Shown piece by piece: positions 1-11,060 of a stretch of DNA of 64,000 nucleotides. The number at the start of each line of letters is the position of its first letter. The stretch's first letter is position 1. The notes beneath the pieces were generated by a model. It was not told where the DNA came from and searched no databases. It was given only the letters and a program-made list of their open reading frames with translations. Source of the DNA: Paracoccus aerius (GTDB lineage Bacteria; Pseudomonadota; Alphaproteobacteria; Rhodobacterales; Rhodobacteraceae); NCBI RefSeq assembly GCF_014656455.1, contig NZ_BNCL01000002.1, positions 344,261 through 408,260 of the forward strand, in the 5' to 3' direction. The position numbers and the translations under genes are program-made.

Positions 1-1
1 C

Positions 2-652
2 GAAGGCGCACAGCGCGAGGTGCTGCAATACAACCTCGAGGCCGAGGGCTTTGCCGTTGTCGTCGCCGACAATGGCGAAGACGCGCTGCTGCTGGTCCAG
101 GAGGAACAGCCCGACCTGATGGTCCTGGACTGGATGCTGCCCAAGGTTTCGGGCATCGAGGTCTGCCGCCAGGTCAAGGCCGACCCCGCGACCCGGTCCA
201 TCCCGATCATCATGCTGTCCGCCCGCAGCGAGGAAAGCGACCGCGTGCGCGGCCTGGAAACAGGCGCCGACGATTATGTCGTGAAGCCCTATTCCGTGGT
301 CGAACTGATGGCCCGGCTGCGCACGCAACTGCGCCGCACCCGGCCCGCCAGCATGGGCGAACGCCTGTCCTTCGGCGACATCATCCTGGATGCGGCCGAA
401 CACCGCGTCTTTCGCGCCGGGCAGGCGCTGCACCTTGGCCCGACCGAGTTCCGGCTGCTGTCCACGCTGATGGAAAAACCCGGCCGTGTCTGGACGCGAG
501 AACAGCTGTTGGACCGTGTCTGGGGGCGCGACATCTATGTCGATACCCGCACCATTGACGTTCATGTGGGCCGGCTGCGCAAGGCGCTGATGCAGAACGG
601 CGGCAACAACCCCGTCCGCACCGTGCGGGGAACCGGCTATTCGCTGGGCTAG
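2..652 (+). CDS. phoB: PhoB-like phosphate regulon response regulator (5' end cut by window edge)
   Basis: OmpR/PhoB-family two-component response regulator. The frame is open to the first base of the window (it begins E-G-A-Q-R-E-V-L), so the true start and the first acidic residues lie outside. The receiver domain holds the phosphoacceptor Asp in VLDWMLP (codon at 128-130) and the conserved Lys in VVKPYS. The C-terminal winged helix has the PhoB pattern GPTEFRLL, then REQLLDRVWG, then RTIDVHVGRLRKAL, which is the DNA-recognition and transactivation-loop region. By family it binds pho boxes when phosphorylated by PhoR. A phoR-phoU context would lie upstream, outside the window. The TAG stop shares the tetranucleotide CTAG with the stop of the convergent kinase gene. 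The PhoB assignment rests on overall similarity; another OmpR-class regulator is possible but less likely. Confidence 0.85.
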   Translation, partial: EGAQREVLQYNLEAEGFAVVVADNGEDALLLVQEEQPDLMVLDWMLPKVSGIEVCRQVKADPATRSIPIIMLSARSEESDRVRGLETGADDYVVKPYSVVELMARLRTQLRRTRPASMGERLSFGDIILDAAEHRVFRAGQALHLGPTEFRLLSTLMEKPGRVWTREQLLDRVWGRDIYVDTRTIDVHVGRLRKALMQNGGNNPVRTVRGTGYSLG

Positions 653-1524
653 ACCCGGTTCGAGATAAAGCCGATCACCTCCTCGAGGCTGGGAATGGCG
701 TCGCCCGCGCCTGCGCGGGTCACCTTCAGCGCCGCAGCGCCTGCTGCCAGCCGCAGTGCGGCAGGGACAGGGTCGCCCCGGTCAAGGGCTGCCGCGAAAT
801 AGCCCGCGAAGGTATCCCCGGCGCCGGTCGTATCCAGAGGCGTGACGGGAAATGCTTCCTGCCGGTGAACGGTGCCGGTCGTCAGGTCGCGGTATTCCGC
901 GCCCTCGGCTCCGCGCGTGATCAGCAGGCCCATGACCGGCAGGTCGCCCGGCATGGCGGCAAACAGCTCCTCGGCCTCGCCCGCATTCATGGCCAGGATG
1001 GACACATAGGGCAGGACGGCGCGCACGGCGTCGATGTCGAAGGGCGCGGCCGAATAGATCACACGGGCGCCGACCTGGCGCGCCGCCTTGGCGGCCTCGA
1101 CCTGGCATCCGGTTTCGTTCTGCAAAAGCAGCGTGTCCTGGGCCTTGATGGCCGACAGCGGCTTTGCCAGCATCGAGGGGGCAATGGCGCGGTTGGCACC
1201 GGGGTGGATGACGATGGCATTTTCAGCCTTGCCGTCCAGCAGGATGATGGCATGGCCTGTCGCCTGTCCGGGCAGGCGCAGGATGTCGGCGGTGCAGACC
1301 CCGGCATTCTTCAACCGCTCGACCACCCAGTCATCGGTTGCGCCCATGGCCCCGATGTGATGCGTGATGGCGCCCGCCTGGGCCGCGGCGATGGACTGGT
1401 TGGCCCCCTTGCCGCCCAGGCCCTGGACATAGCTGCGCGCGGCCAGCGTCTCGCCCGGGCGCGGCAAGTGGTCCAGCCGATAGACATGGTCGATGTTGAT
1501 CGACCCCAGGTTCCAGATCGCCAT
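649..1524 (-). CDS. rbsK: Ribokinase-like PfkB-family sugar kinase
   Basis: PfkB-family carbohydrate kinase of 291 residues, close to the usual ribokinase length. The N-terminus has the substrate-binding signature with GGKGANQS near residues 38-44. The C-terminal signature DTTGAGDTFAG contains the anion-hole Gly-Ala-Gly and the catalytic Asp. The expected reaction is ATP-dependent phosphorylation of ribose, or another furanose or nucleoside, in the cytoplasm. No ribose transporter or regulator is adjacent, so the substrate is uncertain, and ribokinase is the best family-level guess. The gene is convergent with phoB and overlaps it by four bases. Upstream it faces the 3' end of petC across a stretch that contains the petC terminator hairpin. 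Confidence 0.75.
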   Translation of the reverse strand: MAIWNLGSINIDHVYRLDHLPRPGETLAARSYVQGLGGKGANQSIAAAQAGAITHHIGAMGATDDWVVERLKNAGVCTADILRLPGQATGHAIILLDGKAENAIVIHPGANRAIAPSMLAKPLSAIKAQDTLLLQNETGCQVEAAKAARQVGARVIYSAAPFDIDAVRAVLPYVSILAMNAGEAEELFAAMPGDLPVMGLLITRGAEGAEYRDLTTGTVHRQEAFPVTPLDTTGAGDTFAGYFAAALDRGDPVPAALRLAAGAAALKVTRAGAGDAIPSLEEVIGFISNRV

Positions 1525-1582
1525 GCTTCCTCCGATATTCCCGCGCCATGCTGACCGGGCGGCGCGATGCTTGTCCAGTAAC

Positions 1583-1609
1583 GAAAGACGCGCCCCGCAA
1601 GGGGGCGCG
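1583..1609 (-). terminator. Terminator hairpin downstream of petC
   Basis: On the minus strand an 8-bp perfect stem (CGCGCCCC / GGGGCGCG) with a 5-base loop is followed by TCTTTCG, a short U-rich tail. It lies 27 bases past the petC stop and would end the petABC transcript. The U-tract is weak, so efficiency is uncertain. Confidence 0.6.
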
Positions 1610-1635
1610 CCAGGATTGTCCGGAAATGACCGGGA

Positions 1636-2982
1636 TCAGCTATGCTGCTTCTTGCCCTTGTGGGGCGCCCAGAGGCGCTTGTTCGTCAGATACAGAAGCG
1701 AGGTCAGCGCGATAAGGAACAGCACCGACACCAAGCCCACCTGCTTGCGATAGGTCAGCTTGGGCTCGGCGGTCCACATCAGGAAGGCCGACACGTCGCG
1801 GGCCATCTGGTCCACCGTGGCGGGGGTGCCGTCTTCATAGGTCACCAGATCGTCCGACAGCGGCGGCGGCATGGCGATGTAGCCGCTGGGGAAGGCGGTG
1901 TTCTGGTAAAGCACCGTGCCCGCCTGTTCGACTTCCTCGCCGGTGTAGCCGGTCAGGATCGCGTGGATGTATTCCGGCCCGCCGATGCCCTTGAGCAACT
2001 GGTTGATGCCGGTGCCGTAGGGGCCGTGGAAGCCCGCGCGGGCCTTGGCCATCAGCGACAGATCAGGACCCATGCCGTCGCCCGTCACCGTCGGGAAATG
2101 GTCCGTCGGCAGGCGGGCGCGTTCCTCGCCCGTGTCGGGGTCCAGGATCGGCGTCAGGTTCGCGGCATAGGCGCGGACCTGATCCTCGGGCAGGCCGGGG
2201 CCGCCGTCGTCGTGCAGCGTGCGGATCGGCACGAACTTCATGCCGTGGCAGGCCGCGCAGACCTCGGTATAGACCTGCAAGCCGCGCTGGAGCTGGAACT
2301 GGTCGAACTTACCGAACGGTCCCTCGAAGCTGAAGGCGATGTCCTCAATATGCGCGGCGCCGTGGTCGCCGCCGTGGTCTTCCTCGCCCTCGGCCTGGCC
2401 TTCGATGTCGTCGTGGCGTTCGTCCGCGACCACCGTGCCGGTGGTTTCCGCCGGGGCGGCGGCTTCGTCACCTTCCGTCACCTGGACCGCGTCAACGGCT
2501 TCCTCGCCCGCGTCTTGTTCGGGATCATCCGCCTCGGCGGCGGGGGCTTCGGCGGCAGGTGCCTCGGCTGCCGGTTCGGCCGCAGGTGCAGCCGGGGCGG
2601 CTTCGGCGGGGGCGGCTTCTGCGGGCGGGGCTTCGGCCGGGGTTTCGCCGTCCGTCACCGTTGCCGCGGGCGCTTCCGGGGCTTCCATCGGCGTCAGCTC
2701 GCCCCCGGCGGAGTTCGAGGTCGGCTCGGAGGATTGCGTCGGCGCCGTTGCGGATTCCCCGGCGGGGGTTTCCCCCGATCCGGCTTCGGCAGCGGGTGCC
2801 TGGGCCGGAACGGCAACCCCTTCGCCTTCGGGGGCGGGGGTGGTGGCTGCGGGTTCCGTCGGTTGCTGCGTGCCGGCCCCTTGCTGGGCCGGTGCGGGCG
2901 CGGCGGCATCCTGCGCAAGCGCGCCGCCGGCAGAGATCGCCAGGGCCAGAGCAGCCGTGAGCGTCTTGGTTCTCAGGGTCAT
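1636..2982 (-). CDS. petC: Cytochrome c1 of the bc1 complex, with long acidic N-terminal extension
   Basis: Membrane-anchored c-type cytochrome of ubiquinol-cytochrome c reductase, passing electrons from the Rieske centre to soluble or membrane cytochrome c. The 448-residue reading starts at MTLRTK, with AAGGAG upstream; an in-frame upstream codon would overlap petB and lacks a ribosome site. Residues 1-23 are a Sec signal. Residues 24 to about 210 are an Ala/Pro/Glu-rich, strongly acidic segment. The heme motif CAACH is at 242-246, the probable Met ligand is in IAMPPPL near 371, and a C-terminal anchor spans about 414-433. The extension is roughly as long as in Paracoccus denitrificans cytochrome c1 and absent from most other genera, so it serves as a taxonomic marker. 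It is the last gene of petABC, 13 bases after petB. Confidence 0.95.
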   Translation of the reverse strand: MTLRTKTLTAALALAISAGGALAQDAAAPAPAQQGAGTQQPTEPAATTPAPEGEGVAVPAQAPAAEAGSGETPAGESATAPTQSSEPTSNSAGGELTPMEAPEAPAATVTDGETPAEAPPAEAAPAEAAPAAPAAEPAAEAPAAEAPAAEADDPEQDAGEEAVDAVQVTEGDEAAAPAETTGTVVADERHDDIEGQAEGEEDHGGDHGAAHIEDIAFSFEGPFGKFDQFQLQRGLQVYTEVCAACHGMKFVPIRTLHDDGGPGLPEDQVRAYAANLTPILDPDTGEERARLPTDHFPTVTGDGMGPDLSLMAKARAGFHGPYGTGINQLLKGIGGPEYIHAILTGYTGEEVEQAGTVLYQNTAFPSGYIAMPPPLSDDLVTYEDGTPATVDQMARDVSAFLMWTAEPKLTYRKQVGLVSVLFLIALTSLLYLTNKRLWAPHKGKKQHS

Positions 2983-2995
2983 CGTCCGGCTCTCC

Positions 2996-4318
2996 TTATT
3001 CGGCCATGCGCGTGGGCGAATTGTGATGCGCAAGGTAGTCTTCCTCGATCGTGGCGGGCATCGGCTGGGGCTTCTCGATCACGCCCAGGACCGGCAGGAT
3101 GACCAGGAAATACGCGAACCAATAGGCCGAGGCGATCAGCGAGATCGTGGCATAGGGTTCCTCGGCCGGCATCGCGCCGCACCACATCAGCAGCACGAAG
3201 TCGAAGGCCAGAAGCCAGTACCACCACTTGAACATCGGGCGGTAACGGCCCGAGCGGACCCGGCTGGTGTCCAGCCAGGGCACAAGCGCCATGACCAGGA
3301 TCGCGCCGAACATCGCCAGAACGCCGAAGAACTTGGCGTCGATGATGCCGAAGGACAGGAACTGGACGATCTGCACGATCCAGACATCGGCCGTGAAGGC
3401 GCGCAGGATCGCGTAGAAGGGCAGGAAATACCATTCCGGCACGATGTGGGCCGGGGTCGCCAGCGGGTTCGCCTCGATATAGTTGTCGGGGTGGCCCAGG
3501 TAGTTCGGCATGAAGCCCACCACCGCGAAGAACAGGACCAGCACCACGCCAAGCGCGAACATGTCCTTCATCACGAAATAGGGCCAGAAGGGCAGGGTGT
3601 CCTTGGCGGCCTCTTCCTTGCTGGTGCGGCGCACCTCGACCCCGGTGGGGTTGTTGTTGCCGGTGGTGTGGAAGGCCCAGATATGGACGATCACCAGGCC
3701 CAGGATCACGAAGGGCAGCAGGTAGTGCAGCGAGAAGAAGCGGTTCAGCGTGGCATTGTCCACGGCCGGTCCGCCCAGCAGCCATTGCTGGACCGCCCCG
3801 CCGACGCCGGGAACCGCGCCGAACAGGCCGGTGATCACCGTGGCGCCCCAGAAGGACATCTGGCCCCAGGGCAGCACATAGCCCATGAAGGCTGTCGCCA
3901 TCATCAGGATATAGATCAGCATCCCGATGATATAGGTCACCTCGCGCGGGGCCTTGTAGTTGCCGTAGTAAAGGTTGCGGAACATGTGCAGGTAGACTGC
4001 CACGAAGAACAACGAGGCGCCGTTCGCGTGCAGGTAGCGCAGCATATAGCCGCCGTTCACGTTGCGCATGATGTGTTCGACCGAGGCGAAGGCCATGTCC
4101 ACATGCGGCGTGTAATGCATCACCAGGACGATGCCCGTGATGATCTGGAGAACCAGGCAGAACATCAGGACGATGCCCCAGATCCACATCCAGTTCAGGT
4201 TCTTCGGCGTGGGGATCATGATCGTGTCATAGATCACCGCGACAATCGGCAGGCGGCGGTGCAGCCACTTTTCGAAGCCCGTCCCGGGTTCGTAATGGTC
4301 GTGCGGAATTCCGGCCAT
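2996..4318 (-). CDS. petB: Cytochrome b of the bc1 complex
   Basis: Cytochrome b subunit, 440 residues, which is the size expected for Paracoccus/Rhodobacter. It holds the two b-hemes and the quinol-oxidation and quinone-reduction sites of complex III in the inner membrane. Visible marks are heme-ligand histidines in the second and fourth helices (region AFASVEHI...[13 protein letters not shown] and [14 protein letters not shown]) and the PEWY motif of the Qo site ([12 protein letters not shown]). Many hydrophobic helices follow, as expected. It sits between petA (12-base gap) and petC in the standard order. Co-transcription from a promoter upstream of petA is likely, because no promoter-sized gap exists inside the operon. 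Confidence 0.97.
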   Translation of the reverse strand: MAGIPHDHYEPGTGFEKWLHRRLPIVAVIYDTIMIPTPKNLNWMWIWGIVLMFCLVLQIITGIVLVMHYTPHVDMAFASVEHIMRNVNGGYMLRYLHANGASLFFVAVYLHMFRNLYYGNYKAPREVTYIIGMLIYILMMATAFMGYVLPWGQMSFWGATVITGLFGAVPGVGGAVQQWLLGGPAVDNATLNRFFSLHYLLPFVILGLVIVHIWAFHTTGNNNPTGVEVRRTSKEEAAKDTLPFWPYFVMKDMFALGVVLVLFFAVVGFMPNYLGHPDNYIEANPLATPAHIVPEWYFLPFYAILRAFTADVWIVQIVQFLSFGIIDAKFFGVLAMFGAILVMALVPWLDTSRVRSGRYRPMFKWWYWLLAFDFVLLMWCGAMPAEEPYATISLIASAYWFAYFLVILPVLGVIEKPQPMPATIEEDYLAHHNSPTRMAE

Positions 4319-4330
4319 CGAGATCCCTCC

Positions 4331-4894
4331 TCAGCCCAGCTGGATGGTTGTGTCGTCGAGGAACTCGGCGACGGGAATGTGCAGGTTCTGCGGCGCGGGG
4401 CCGCGGCGGATGCGTCCGGCAGTGTCGTAGTGCGAACCGTGGCAGGGGCAGAACCAGCCACCGAAGTCGCCCGCGCCGTCGCCGATGGGCACGCAGCCCA
4501 GATGGGTGCAGACGCCGATCTGGACCAGCCATTCGCCGGCTTCGTCCAGGGTGCGGTTCTGGTCGGTGGCAGGTTCCACGCCGGCCAGATTGGCGTTTTG
4601 CGCCGTGGGGTCGATCAGTTCGCTGATGTCGACCGCCCGTCCGGCTTCGATCTCCTCGGGGGTGCGGCGGCGGATGAACACGGGCTTGCCCAGCCATTTG
4701 ACGGTCAGCTGGGTGCCTTCCGCGACACCGCTGACATCGACCTGGATCGAGGCAAGCGCCTGGACGTCGGCCGAAGGGTTCATCTGGTTCACAAGCGTCC
4801 AGGCGGCGGCACCGGCGGCCACCGTGCCTGCGCCCGCCGTGGCATAGTAGAGGAAATCCCTCCGGGTGCCTACGTGGTCATCTGCGTGGGACAC
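4331..4894 (-). CDS. petA: Rieske iron-sulfur subunit of the bc1 complex
   Basis: Ubiquinol-cytochrome c reductase iron-sulfur subunit, 187 residues. The N-terminus has a twin-arginine motif (TRRDFLYY, residues 10-17) and an uncleaved hydrophobic anchor to about residue 34. The [2Fe-2S] ligands lie in CTHLGC (129-134) and CPCHG (149-153), which also supply the disulfide cysteines. Translation appears to start at a GTG, with GGAGA seven bases upstream; the ATG just before it is out of frame. It is the first gene of petABC. The 274-base gap up to radC should hold the operon promoter, but no convincing -35/-10 pair was found there, only a 6-bp hairpin (GGAAAG/CTTTCC) near 5096-5111. Confidence 0.96.
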   Translation of the reverse strand: MSHADDHVGTRRDFLYYATAGAGTVAAGAAAWTLVNQMNPSADVQALASIQVDVSGVAEGTQLTVKWLGKPVFIRRRTPEEIEAGRAVDISELIDPTAQNANLAGVEPATDQNRTLDEAGEWLVQIGVCTHLGCVPIGDGAGDFGGWFCPCHGSHYDTAGRIRRGPAPQNLHIPVAEFLDDTTIQLG

Positions 4895-5168
4895 GGGTCA
4901 TTCTCCAATTCGGGCCGGGGACCGGCCGATACGACAATCCGGGCCGCGCATTGTCGCAGCCTTCGCGGGGGCGGTTCTAGCCTTCAATCAACCGTCAGTC
5001 CAGCGGGTAAGCCGGCCCGCAAGGCTCCGTTCCCCAGCCGATGTTGGAAAATTGTCGCGCGCATGTTGTCGCAGGCAGGGGTTCGGCTGCAAGAAGGAAA
5101 GGGGGCTTTCCGTTCCTTCGGCCGCTATCGCGTCCTCACCCCCGGGGATGCTTGGTCACAGAACGGGA

Positions 5169-5939
5169 TCAAAGCAGGCCCTGGCTGCGGAAGGACAGTT
5201 CGCGGGATTTGCCGATGATCAGGTGGTCATGGATGGTGATTCCCATGCTGTCGGCCGCCTGGGCGATGCGGGCCGTCATGGCGATATCGGCGTCCGACGG
5301 CGTGGGATCGCCCGAAGGGTGGTTGTGGACCAGGATCAGGGCCGAGGCGTTGAGTTCAAGCGCCCGGCGGATGATTTCGCGTGGATAGACGGGGACGTGA
5401 TCGACCGTGCCACGGGCCTGTTCCTCGTCCGCGATCAAGACGTTCTTGCGATCCAGGTAAAGGACGCGGAACTGCTCGATCTCGCGATGGGCCATGGCAG
5501 TGTGGCAATAATCCAGCAGCGCGTCCCATCCCGAAAGGACAGGGCGGTGCATGATCCGGGCCCGGGCCATACGCTGTGCCGCGGCCTCGACGATCTTCAG
5601 TTCGGTCACTACGGCCGGCCCGACGCCCTCGACCTGTTCCAGCCGTGCGGCGGGGGCCGTAAGCACGCGGTTGAAATCGCCGAAGGCCTCGATCAGGCGG
5701 CGGGCGAGGGGTTTGACATCCTGGCGGGGGATGGCGCGGAACAGGACCAGTTCCAGCATCTCGTAGTCCGGCATGGCCCCTGCGCCGCCCGTCATGAAGC
5801 GTTCCCGCAGCCGCGCGCGGTGATCGGCGAGATATGAAGGAGCCTTGCCCCGATGGGACAGGATGGTCGGGACCGCCTCGTCCAAGGCGGGCTGGAACAG
5901 CGGCAGGGGCATTTCGCCAAAGGTGCGATTCGGGTCCAT
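5169..5939 (-). CDS. radC: RadC/JAB-domain protein
   Basis: RadC-family protein of 256 residues. A helix-hairpin-helix-like region lies in the middle (EQVEGVGPAVVTELKIVE). The C-terminus has the JAMM metalloprotease motif HNHPSGDPTPSDAD, with both histidines, the Ser and the Asp of the zinc site intact. The family was named for DNA repair, but its biochemical role is still unsettled. It follows dnaJ by 49 bases on the same strand and may be read through from the dnaKJ unit. No good ribosome-binding site precedes the chosen ATG; a second Met nine codons later (MPLPLFQ) is an alternative. The copy is intact, and no mobile-element context is seen, although radC genes sometimes occur on such elements. 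Confidence 0.9.
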   Translation of the reverse strand: MDPNRTFGEMPLPLFQPALDEAVPTILSHRGKAPSYLADHRARLRERFMTGGAGAMPDYEMLELVLFRAIPRQDVKPLARRLIEAFGDFNRVLTAPAARLEQVEGVGPAVVTELKIVEAAAQRMARARIMHRPVLSGWDALLDYCHTAMAHREIEQFRVLYLDRKNVLIADEEQARGTVDHVPVYPREIIRRALELNASALILVHNHPSGDPTPSDADIAMTARIAQAADSMGITIHDHLIIGKSRELSFRSQGLL

Positions 5940-5988
5940 GGCGACAGCATGGACCCACGCAGGTGAAAAAAGGATTAACGCGACCGGT

Positions 5989-7146
5989 TCACCGGGTCAT
6001 GCCGTCCCAGAAGCTTTTCACCTTGTCGAAGAAGCTGTCCGACTGCGGGCTGTTGTTGGCCTGCTCGGCCTCGAACTCTCGCAGCAGTTCACGCTGGCGG
6101 GCGGTCAAGTTCACGGGTGTTTCGACGACCAGTTCGATCAGCATGTCGCCCGGTTCCCCCCCGGCGCCGGGGCCGTGGCGCAGGGGCGGCATTCCCTTGC
6201 CGCGCAGACGCATCTGGCGGCCCGACTGGCTGCCTGCCGGAACCTTCACGCGGGCGCGGCCGCCGTCGATGGTCGGCACCTCGACCTCGCCGCCCAGGGC
6301 GGCGGTGGCCATGCTGACCGGAACCTGGCAGGCCAGGATCTTGCCGTCGCGCAGGAAGATCGCGTGGTCCTGCACCTCGATGAAGATATACAGGTCCCCC
6401 GCCGGGCCACCGCGCAAGCCTGCCTCGCCCTCGCCGGCCAGGCGGATGCGGGTGCCGGTTTCCACGCCTGCGGGGATGTTCACCGACAGCGTCCGTTCGC
6501 GTTCGATGCGGCCCGCGCCATGGCAGGCCTTGCAGGGGTTCTTGACGATCTGGCCCTGGCCGCCGCAGGTGGGGCAGGTGCGCTCGACGGTGAAGAAGCC
6601 TTGCTGCGCGCGAACCTTGCCCATGCCCGCGCAGGTGGGGCAGGCGGCAGGCTGTGTCGCGCCCTCGGCCCCGGTTCCCTCGCATTCGCCGCAGGCGACC
6701 GAGCCCGGGACAGTGATGGATTTCTTCAGGCCGGTATAGGCGTCTTCCAGGCTGACGCGCAGGTTGTAGCGCAGGTCCTGGCCGCGTTGGGCGCGGGACC
6801 GTCCCCCGCCGCCGCCGCGCCGTCCCATCATGTCACCGAACAGATCCTCGAACACGTCGGCGAAGGCGCTGCCGAAATCGCCCGGATGCGCGCCGCGCGC
6901 CCCGAAGCCGCCACCGCCGCCTTCAAAGGCTGCATGGCCGAAGCGGTCATAGGCGGCCTTCTTCTGGTCGTCCTTGAGGCAGTCATAAGCCTCGTTGGCT
7001 TCCTTGAAATGCGCCTCGGCCTGGGGATTGTCCTTGTTGCGGTCGGGATGCAGTTCCTTCGCCTTCTGGCGATAGGCCTTCTTGATTTCCTCGGCCGAGG
7101 CCCCGCGCGTCACGCCCAGAACCTCGTAATAGCAACGCTTGGCCAT
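5989..7146 (-). CDS. dnaJ: Chaperone DnaJ (Hsp40)
   Basis: Type I Hsp40 co-chaperone of 385 residues that stimulates the DnaK ATPase and delivers substrates. The N-terminal J domain begins [12 protein letters not shown] and contains the HPD motif in [11 protein letters not shown] Gly-rich linker ([12 protein letters not shown]) follows, then four zinc-finger modules: [24 protein letters not shown] and CKACHGAG. The C-terminal substrate-binding domain is complete. The start at MAKRC matches the family and is preceded by CAGGAC; a longer in-frame start eight codons upstream is not supported. It lies 79 bases after dnaK, and the gap is occupied by a strong hairpin. Confidence 0.97.
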   Translation of the reverse strand: MAKRCYYEVLGVTRGASAEEIKKAYRQKAKELHPDRNKDNPQAEAHFKEANEAYDCLKDDQKKAAYDRFGHAAFEGGGGGFGARGAHPGDFGSAFADVFEDLFGDMMGRRGGGGGRSRAQRGQDLRYNLRVSLEDAYTGLKKSITVPGSVACGECEGTGAEGATQPAACPTCAGMGKVRAQQGFFTVERTCPTCGGQGQIVKNPCKACHGAGRIERERTLSVNIPAGVETGTRIRLAGEGEAGLRGGPAGDLYIFIEVQDHAIFLRDGKILACQVPVSMATAALGGEVEVPTIDGGRARVKVPAGSQSGRQMRLRGKGMPPLRHGPGAGGEPGDMLIELVVETPVNLTARQRELLREFEAEQANNSPQSDSFFDKVKSFWDGMTR

Positions 7147-7176
7147 CTTTTGTCCTGTCTGGTTCCCCAACGAAAT

Positions 7177-7206
7177 GGCCGGCCCGCGTCATCCCGCGGA
7201 CCGGCC
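7177..7206 (-). promoter_or_regulatory. Intercistronic hairpin between dnaK and dnaJ
   Basis: An inverted repeat GGCCGG / CCGGCC (7177-7182 and 7201-7206) encloses a second paired block CGCG / CGCG (7185-7188 and 7195-7198). It lies 19 bases after the dnaK stop and has no U-tract, so it is more likely a partial attenuator or an RNA-stability element than a full terminator. It would let DnaK be made in excess over DnaJ, as known for dnaKJ operons. That role is inferred. Confidence 0.6.
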
Positions 7207-7225
7207 CGATAGGGTGCGGCCCGGA

Positions 7226-9142
<1,917 letters not shown>

Positions 9143-9251
9143 ACTGGTTTCCTTCTTGCGGCGATTCCAAAGGGCTTCAGGTCCGTTATGGCCCCCAAGG
9201 CCCGATCCCAAATGCATTTCCAGGTCCGGCGGGCCGGACGCTTCGGGGGTG

Positions 9252-9280
9252 TATATAGGGATGGTTTGAAGCCCCGCAAG
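9252..9280 (-). promoter_or_regulatory. Candidate RpoH (sigma-32) promoter of dnaK
   Basis: The minus strand reads CTTGCG (9280-9275), a 15-base spacer, then CCTATATA (9259-9252). This resembles the alphaproteobacterial sigma-32 pattern CTTG...CCTATNT. The -10 region also reads as TATATA for the housekeeping factor. Transcription would start near 9245, giving a leader of about 100 bases before dnaK. Confidence 0.6.
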
Positions 9281-9307
9281 CGCCGGATGCGGCCAATTTG
9301 CGCGCGT

Positions 9308-10129
9308 TCAATCAGCCGCGCTCCAGCTGAGGGATTCGTATTTGCGGGTGGTGAAGTTGATCAGAAGCCCGATCATCATCGCGGCCAGCGAAAACCACAG
9401 CGCGTAAAGCGGATCGGATTTCAGGGGAGTGTAGTTGATGAACAGAAAGCCCCGCTGCTGGTCGATGATGTGGAACAGCGGGTTCCAGACGAACCAGGGC
9501 AGAAGCGCGTTGGGCAGCACGTTTCCCACGAACATCTTGCCCGATGCGAACATGTTGATGCGCTGATAGGCCGTCGTCACCAGCTTGGACGCACGCGGCG
9601 ACCAGGGTCTTATGCCCAGAAACACCAGCCCGATGCACCCGCCCGAGAACCAGGACAGCAGATACATCGCCAGGCTGCCCGGCCAGAAGTCGAAATGGAT
9701 GGGCGTCATCAGCACGTGATACAGCCACAGGATCGCGATGCAGCTGATCGTTTGCCGATACAGGACCGCAAGCGCCGCCGAGGCGATCAGGATGGCGGGG
9801 TTCAGCGGCTGGTGCTTGACCAGCCCGCCCGACACCGAATGGCTGCCGGCCACCGCGCCCGATGTCTGGACATGGATCATGAACATGAAGATGCCCGACA
9901 TCAGATACAGCATGAAGTCGCCCCGGATGGGCGAGTTTCGCACTCCCATGATCAGGTAGATCAGCAGAAAGGCCATCATGAAGATCGACGACTGCAGGAT
10001 CGTCAGCAGCAGGCCCACGATCGCGTTGCGATGGTCGTTGCGCAGGTTGTAGACGGTCTGGTGATAGATCAGGCCCAGGGTCGTCCCGGCGGCCTGGACG
10101 ACGGTGCGGTTCTTTCGCTGGATGAACAA
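9308..10129 (-). CDS. ABC-2 type polysaccharide export permease (KpsM/Wzm-like)
   Basis: Inner-membrane permease of 273 residues for ATP-driven export of capsule or O-polysaccharide. About six hydrophobic segments are visible, the first in AIVGLLLTILQSSIFMMAFL and the last in LWFSLAAMMIGLLINFTT. The motif YLMSGIFMFMIHVQTSGAV and the block around FVWNPLFHIIDQQRGF fit ABC-2 exporters. No ATG exists near the conserved N-terminus FIQRKNRT. A TTG at 10127-10129, preceded by AAAGG, gives the family-typical start; the much longer open frame upstream is antisense to cysQ and kdsB. No partner ATPase is adjacent, so it must be encoded elsewhere. It is divergent from cysQ, at one end of the glycan locus. 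Confidence 0.8.
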   Translation of the reverse strand: MFIQRKNRTVVQAAGTTLGLIYHQTVYNLRNDHRNAIVGLLLTILQSSIFMMAFLLIYLIMGVRNSPIRGDFMLYLMSGIFMFMIHVQTSGAVAGSHSVSGGLVKHQPLNPAILIASAALAVLYRQTISCIAILWLYHVLMTPIHFDFWPGSLAMYLLSWFSGGCIGLVFLGIRPWSPRASKLVTTAYQRINMFASGKMFVGNVLPNALLPWFVWNPLFHIIDQQRGFLFINYTPLKSDPLYALWFSLAAMMIGLLINFTTRKYESLSWSAAD

Positions 10130-10261
10130 TGCCTGCGCCCGCCTTTCGCTGTCCGTTCCTGCGGGCGCTTGCCCAAGCCCTCTGCCCCCATCATAAGAGG
10201 ATCGGGCGCCCGTCACAATCGGCGGGGCTGCGCGCAACAGGCCGGCCGGGAAGGAAACTAG

Positions 10262-11059
10262 ATGGATTTTGAACGACTGAACGCCGAGATGCGGCGCCTG
10301 GCGTTGCAGGCCGGAGCCCGGATCATGGAAATCTATGGCGCCGAGGACTTCGAGGTCCGCGCCAAGTCGGACGATTCGCCCGTCACCGCCGCGGACGAGG
10401 CCGCCGATGCGCTGATTTCGGCCGGGCTGCGCGACGCCTTTCCCGACATCCCCCTGATCACCGAGGAACAAGCGGCAAGCCATGCGCAGGCCGCGCAGAC
10501 CTTTCTGATCGTCGATCCCCTGGACGGCACAAAGGAATTCGTGCAGCGGCGCGGCGACTTCACCGTCAACATCGCCTATGTGGAAAACGGCGTGCCCCTG
10601 CGTGGGGTGGTCTATGCCCCGGCCAAGGGGCGGCTGTTCTATACGACCGCCGACGGCCGCTCGGTCGAGGAGCAGGGTCCCTTCGGCGATCAGCCCGGCA
10701 AGACGGTGCCCATCGGCGTGAACCCGATCCCCGACAATCGCGGCCTGATGGTCGTGGCGTCGAAGTCGCACCGGGACGCGGCCACCGACGACTACATCGC
10801 CCAATATGCGGTCCGTGACATGACCAGTGCCGGATCCTCGCTGAAGTTCTGCCTTGTCGCGACCGGAGAGGCGGATCTTTATCCCCGTCTGGGCCGGACG
10901 ATGGAGTGGGACACCGCGGCGGGCGACGCCGTGTTGCGCGGCGCCGGGGGCGAGGTCGTGCGCTTCGACGACCACACGCCGCTGGCCTATGGCAAGCCGG
11001 GCTTCGAAAACCCCTTCTTTATCGCCTTTGCCCCGGGCGTCCTGCTGGTGAAGGCCTGA
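10262..11059 (+). CDS. cysQ: 3'(2'),5'-bisphosphate nucleotidase CysQ
   Basis: Inositol-monophosphatase-fold enzyme of 265 residues that hydrolyses 3'-phosphoadenosine 5'-phosphate (PAP) to AMP. Metal ligands are seen in EE (68-69), DPLDGT (85-90) and WDTAAGDAVL (216-225), the family signatures. PAP is the by-product of PAPS use in sulfate assimilation and in sulfotransfer. Its place at the head of a glycan operon that ends in a sulfotransferase makes a PAP-clearing role there attractive, which is inference. A clear ribosome site, GGAAGGAAAC, precedes the ATG. kdsB follows after one base, so the two are probably translationally coupled. Confidence 0.9.
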   Translation: MDFERLNAEMRRLALQAGARIMEIYGAEDFEVRAKSDDSPVTAADEAADALISAGLRDAFPDIPLITEEQAASHAQAAQTFLIVDPLDGTKEFVQRRGDFTVNIAYVENGVPLRGVVYAPAKGRLFYTTADGRSVEEQGPFGDQPGKTVPIGVNPIPDNRGLMVVASKSHRDAATDDYIAQYAVRDMTSAGSSLKFCLVATGEADLYPRLGRTMEWDTAAGDAVLRGAGGEVVRFDDHTPLAYGKPGFENPFFIAFAPGVLLVKA

Positions 11060-11060
11060 C

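Noticed and set aside
2339..5218. A 959-codon open frame on the plus strand opposite petABC
   Set aside because: It is antisense to three well-identified genes, its residues are compositionally biased, and it matches no family. It is a shadow of high-GC coding DNA.
5169..5939. radC as a trace of a mobile element
   Set aside because: The gene is intact beside dnaJ, with no integrase, transposase, direct repeats or base-composition change nearby.
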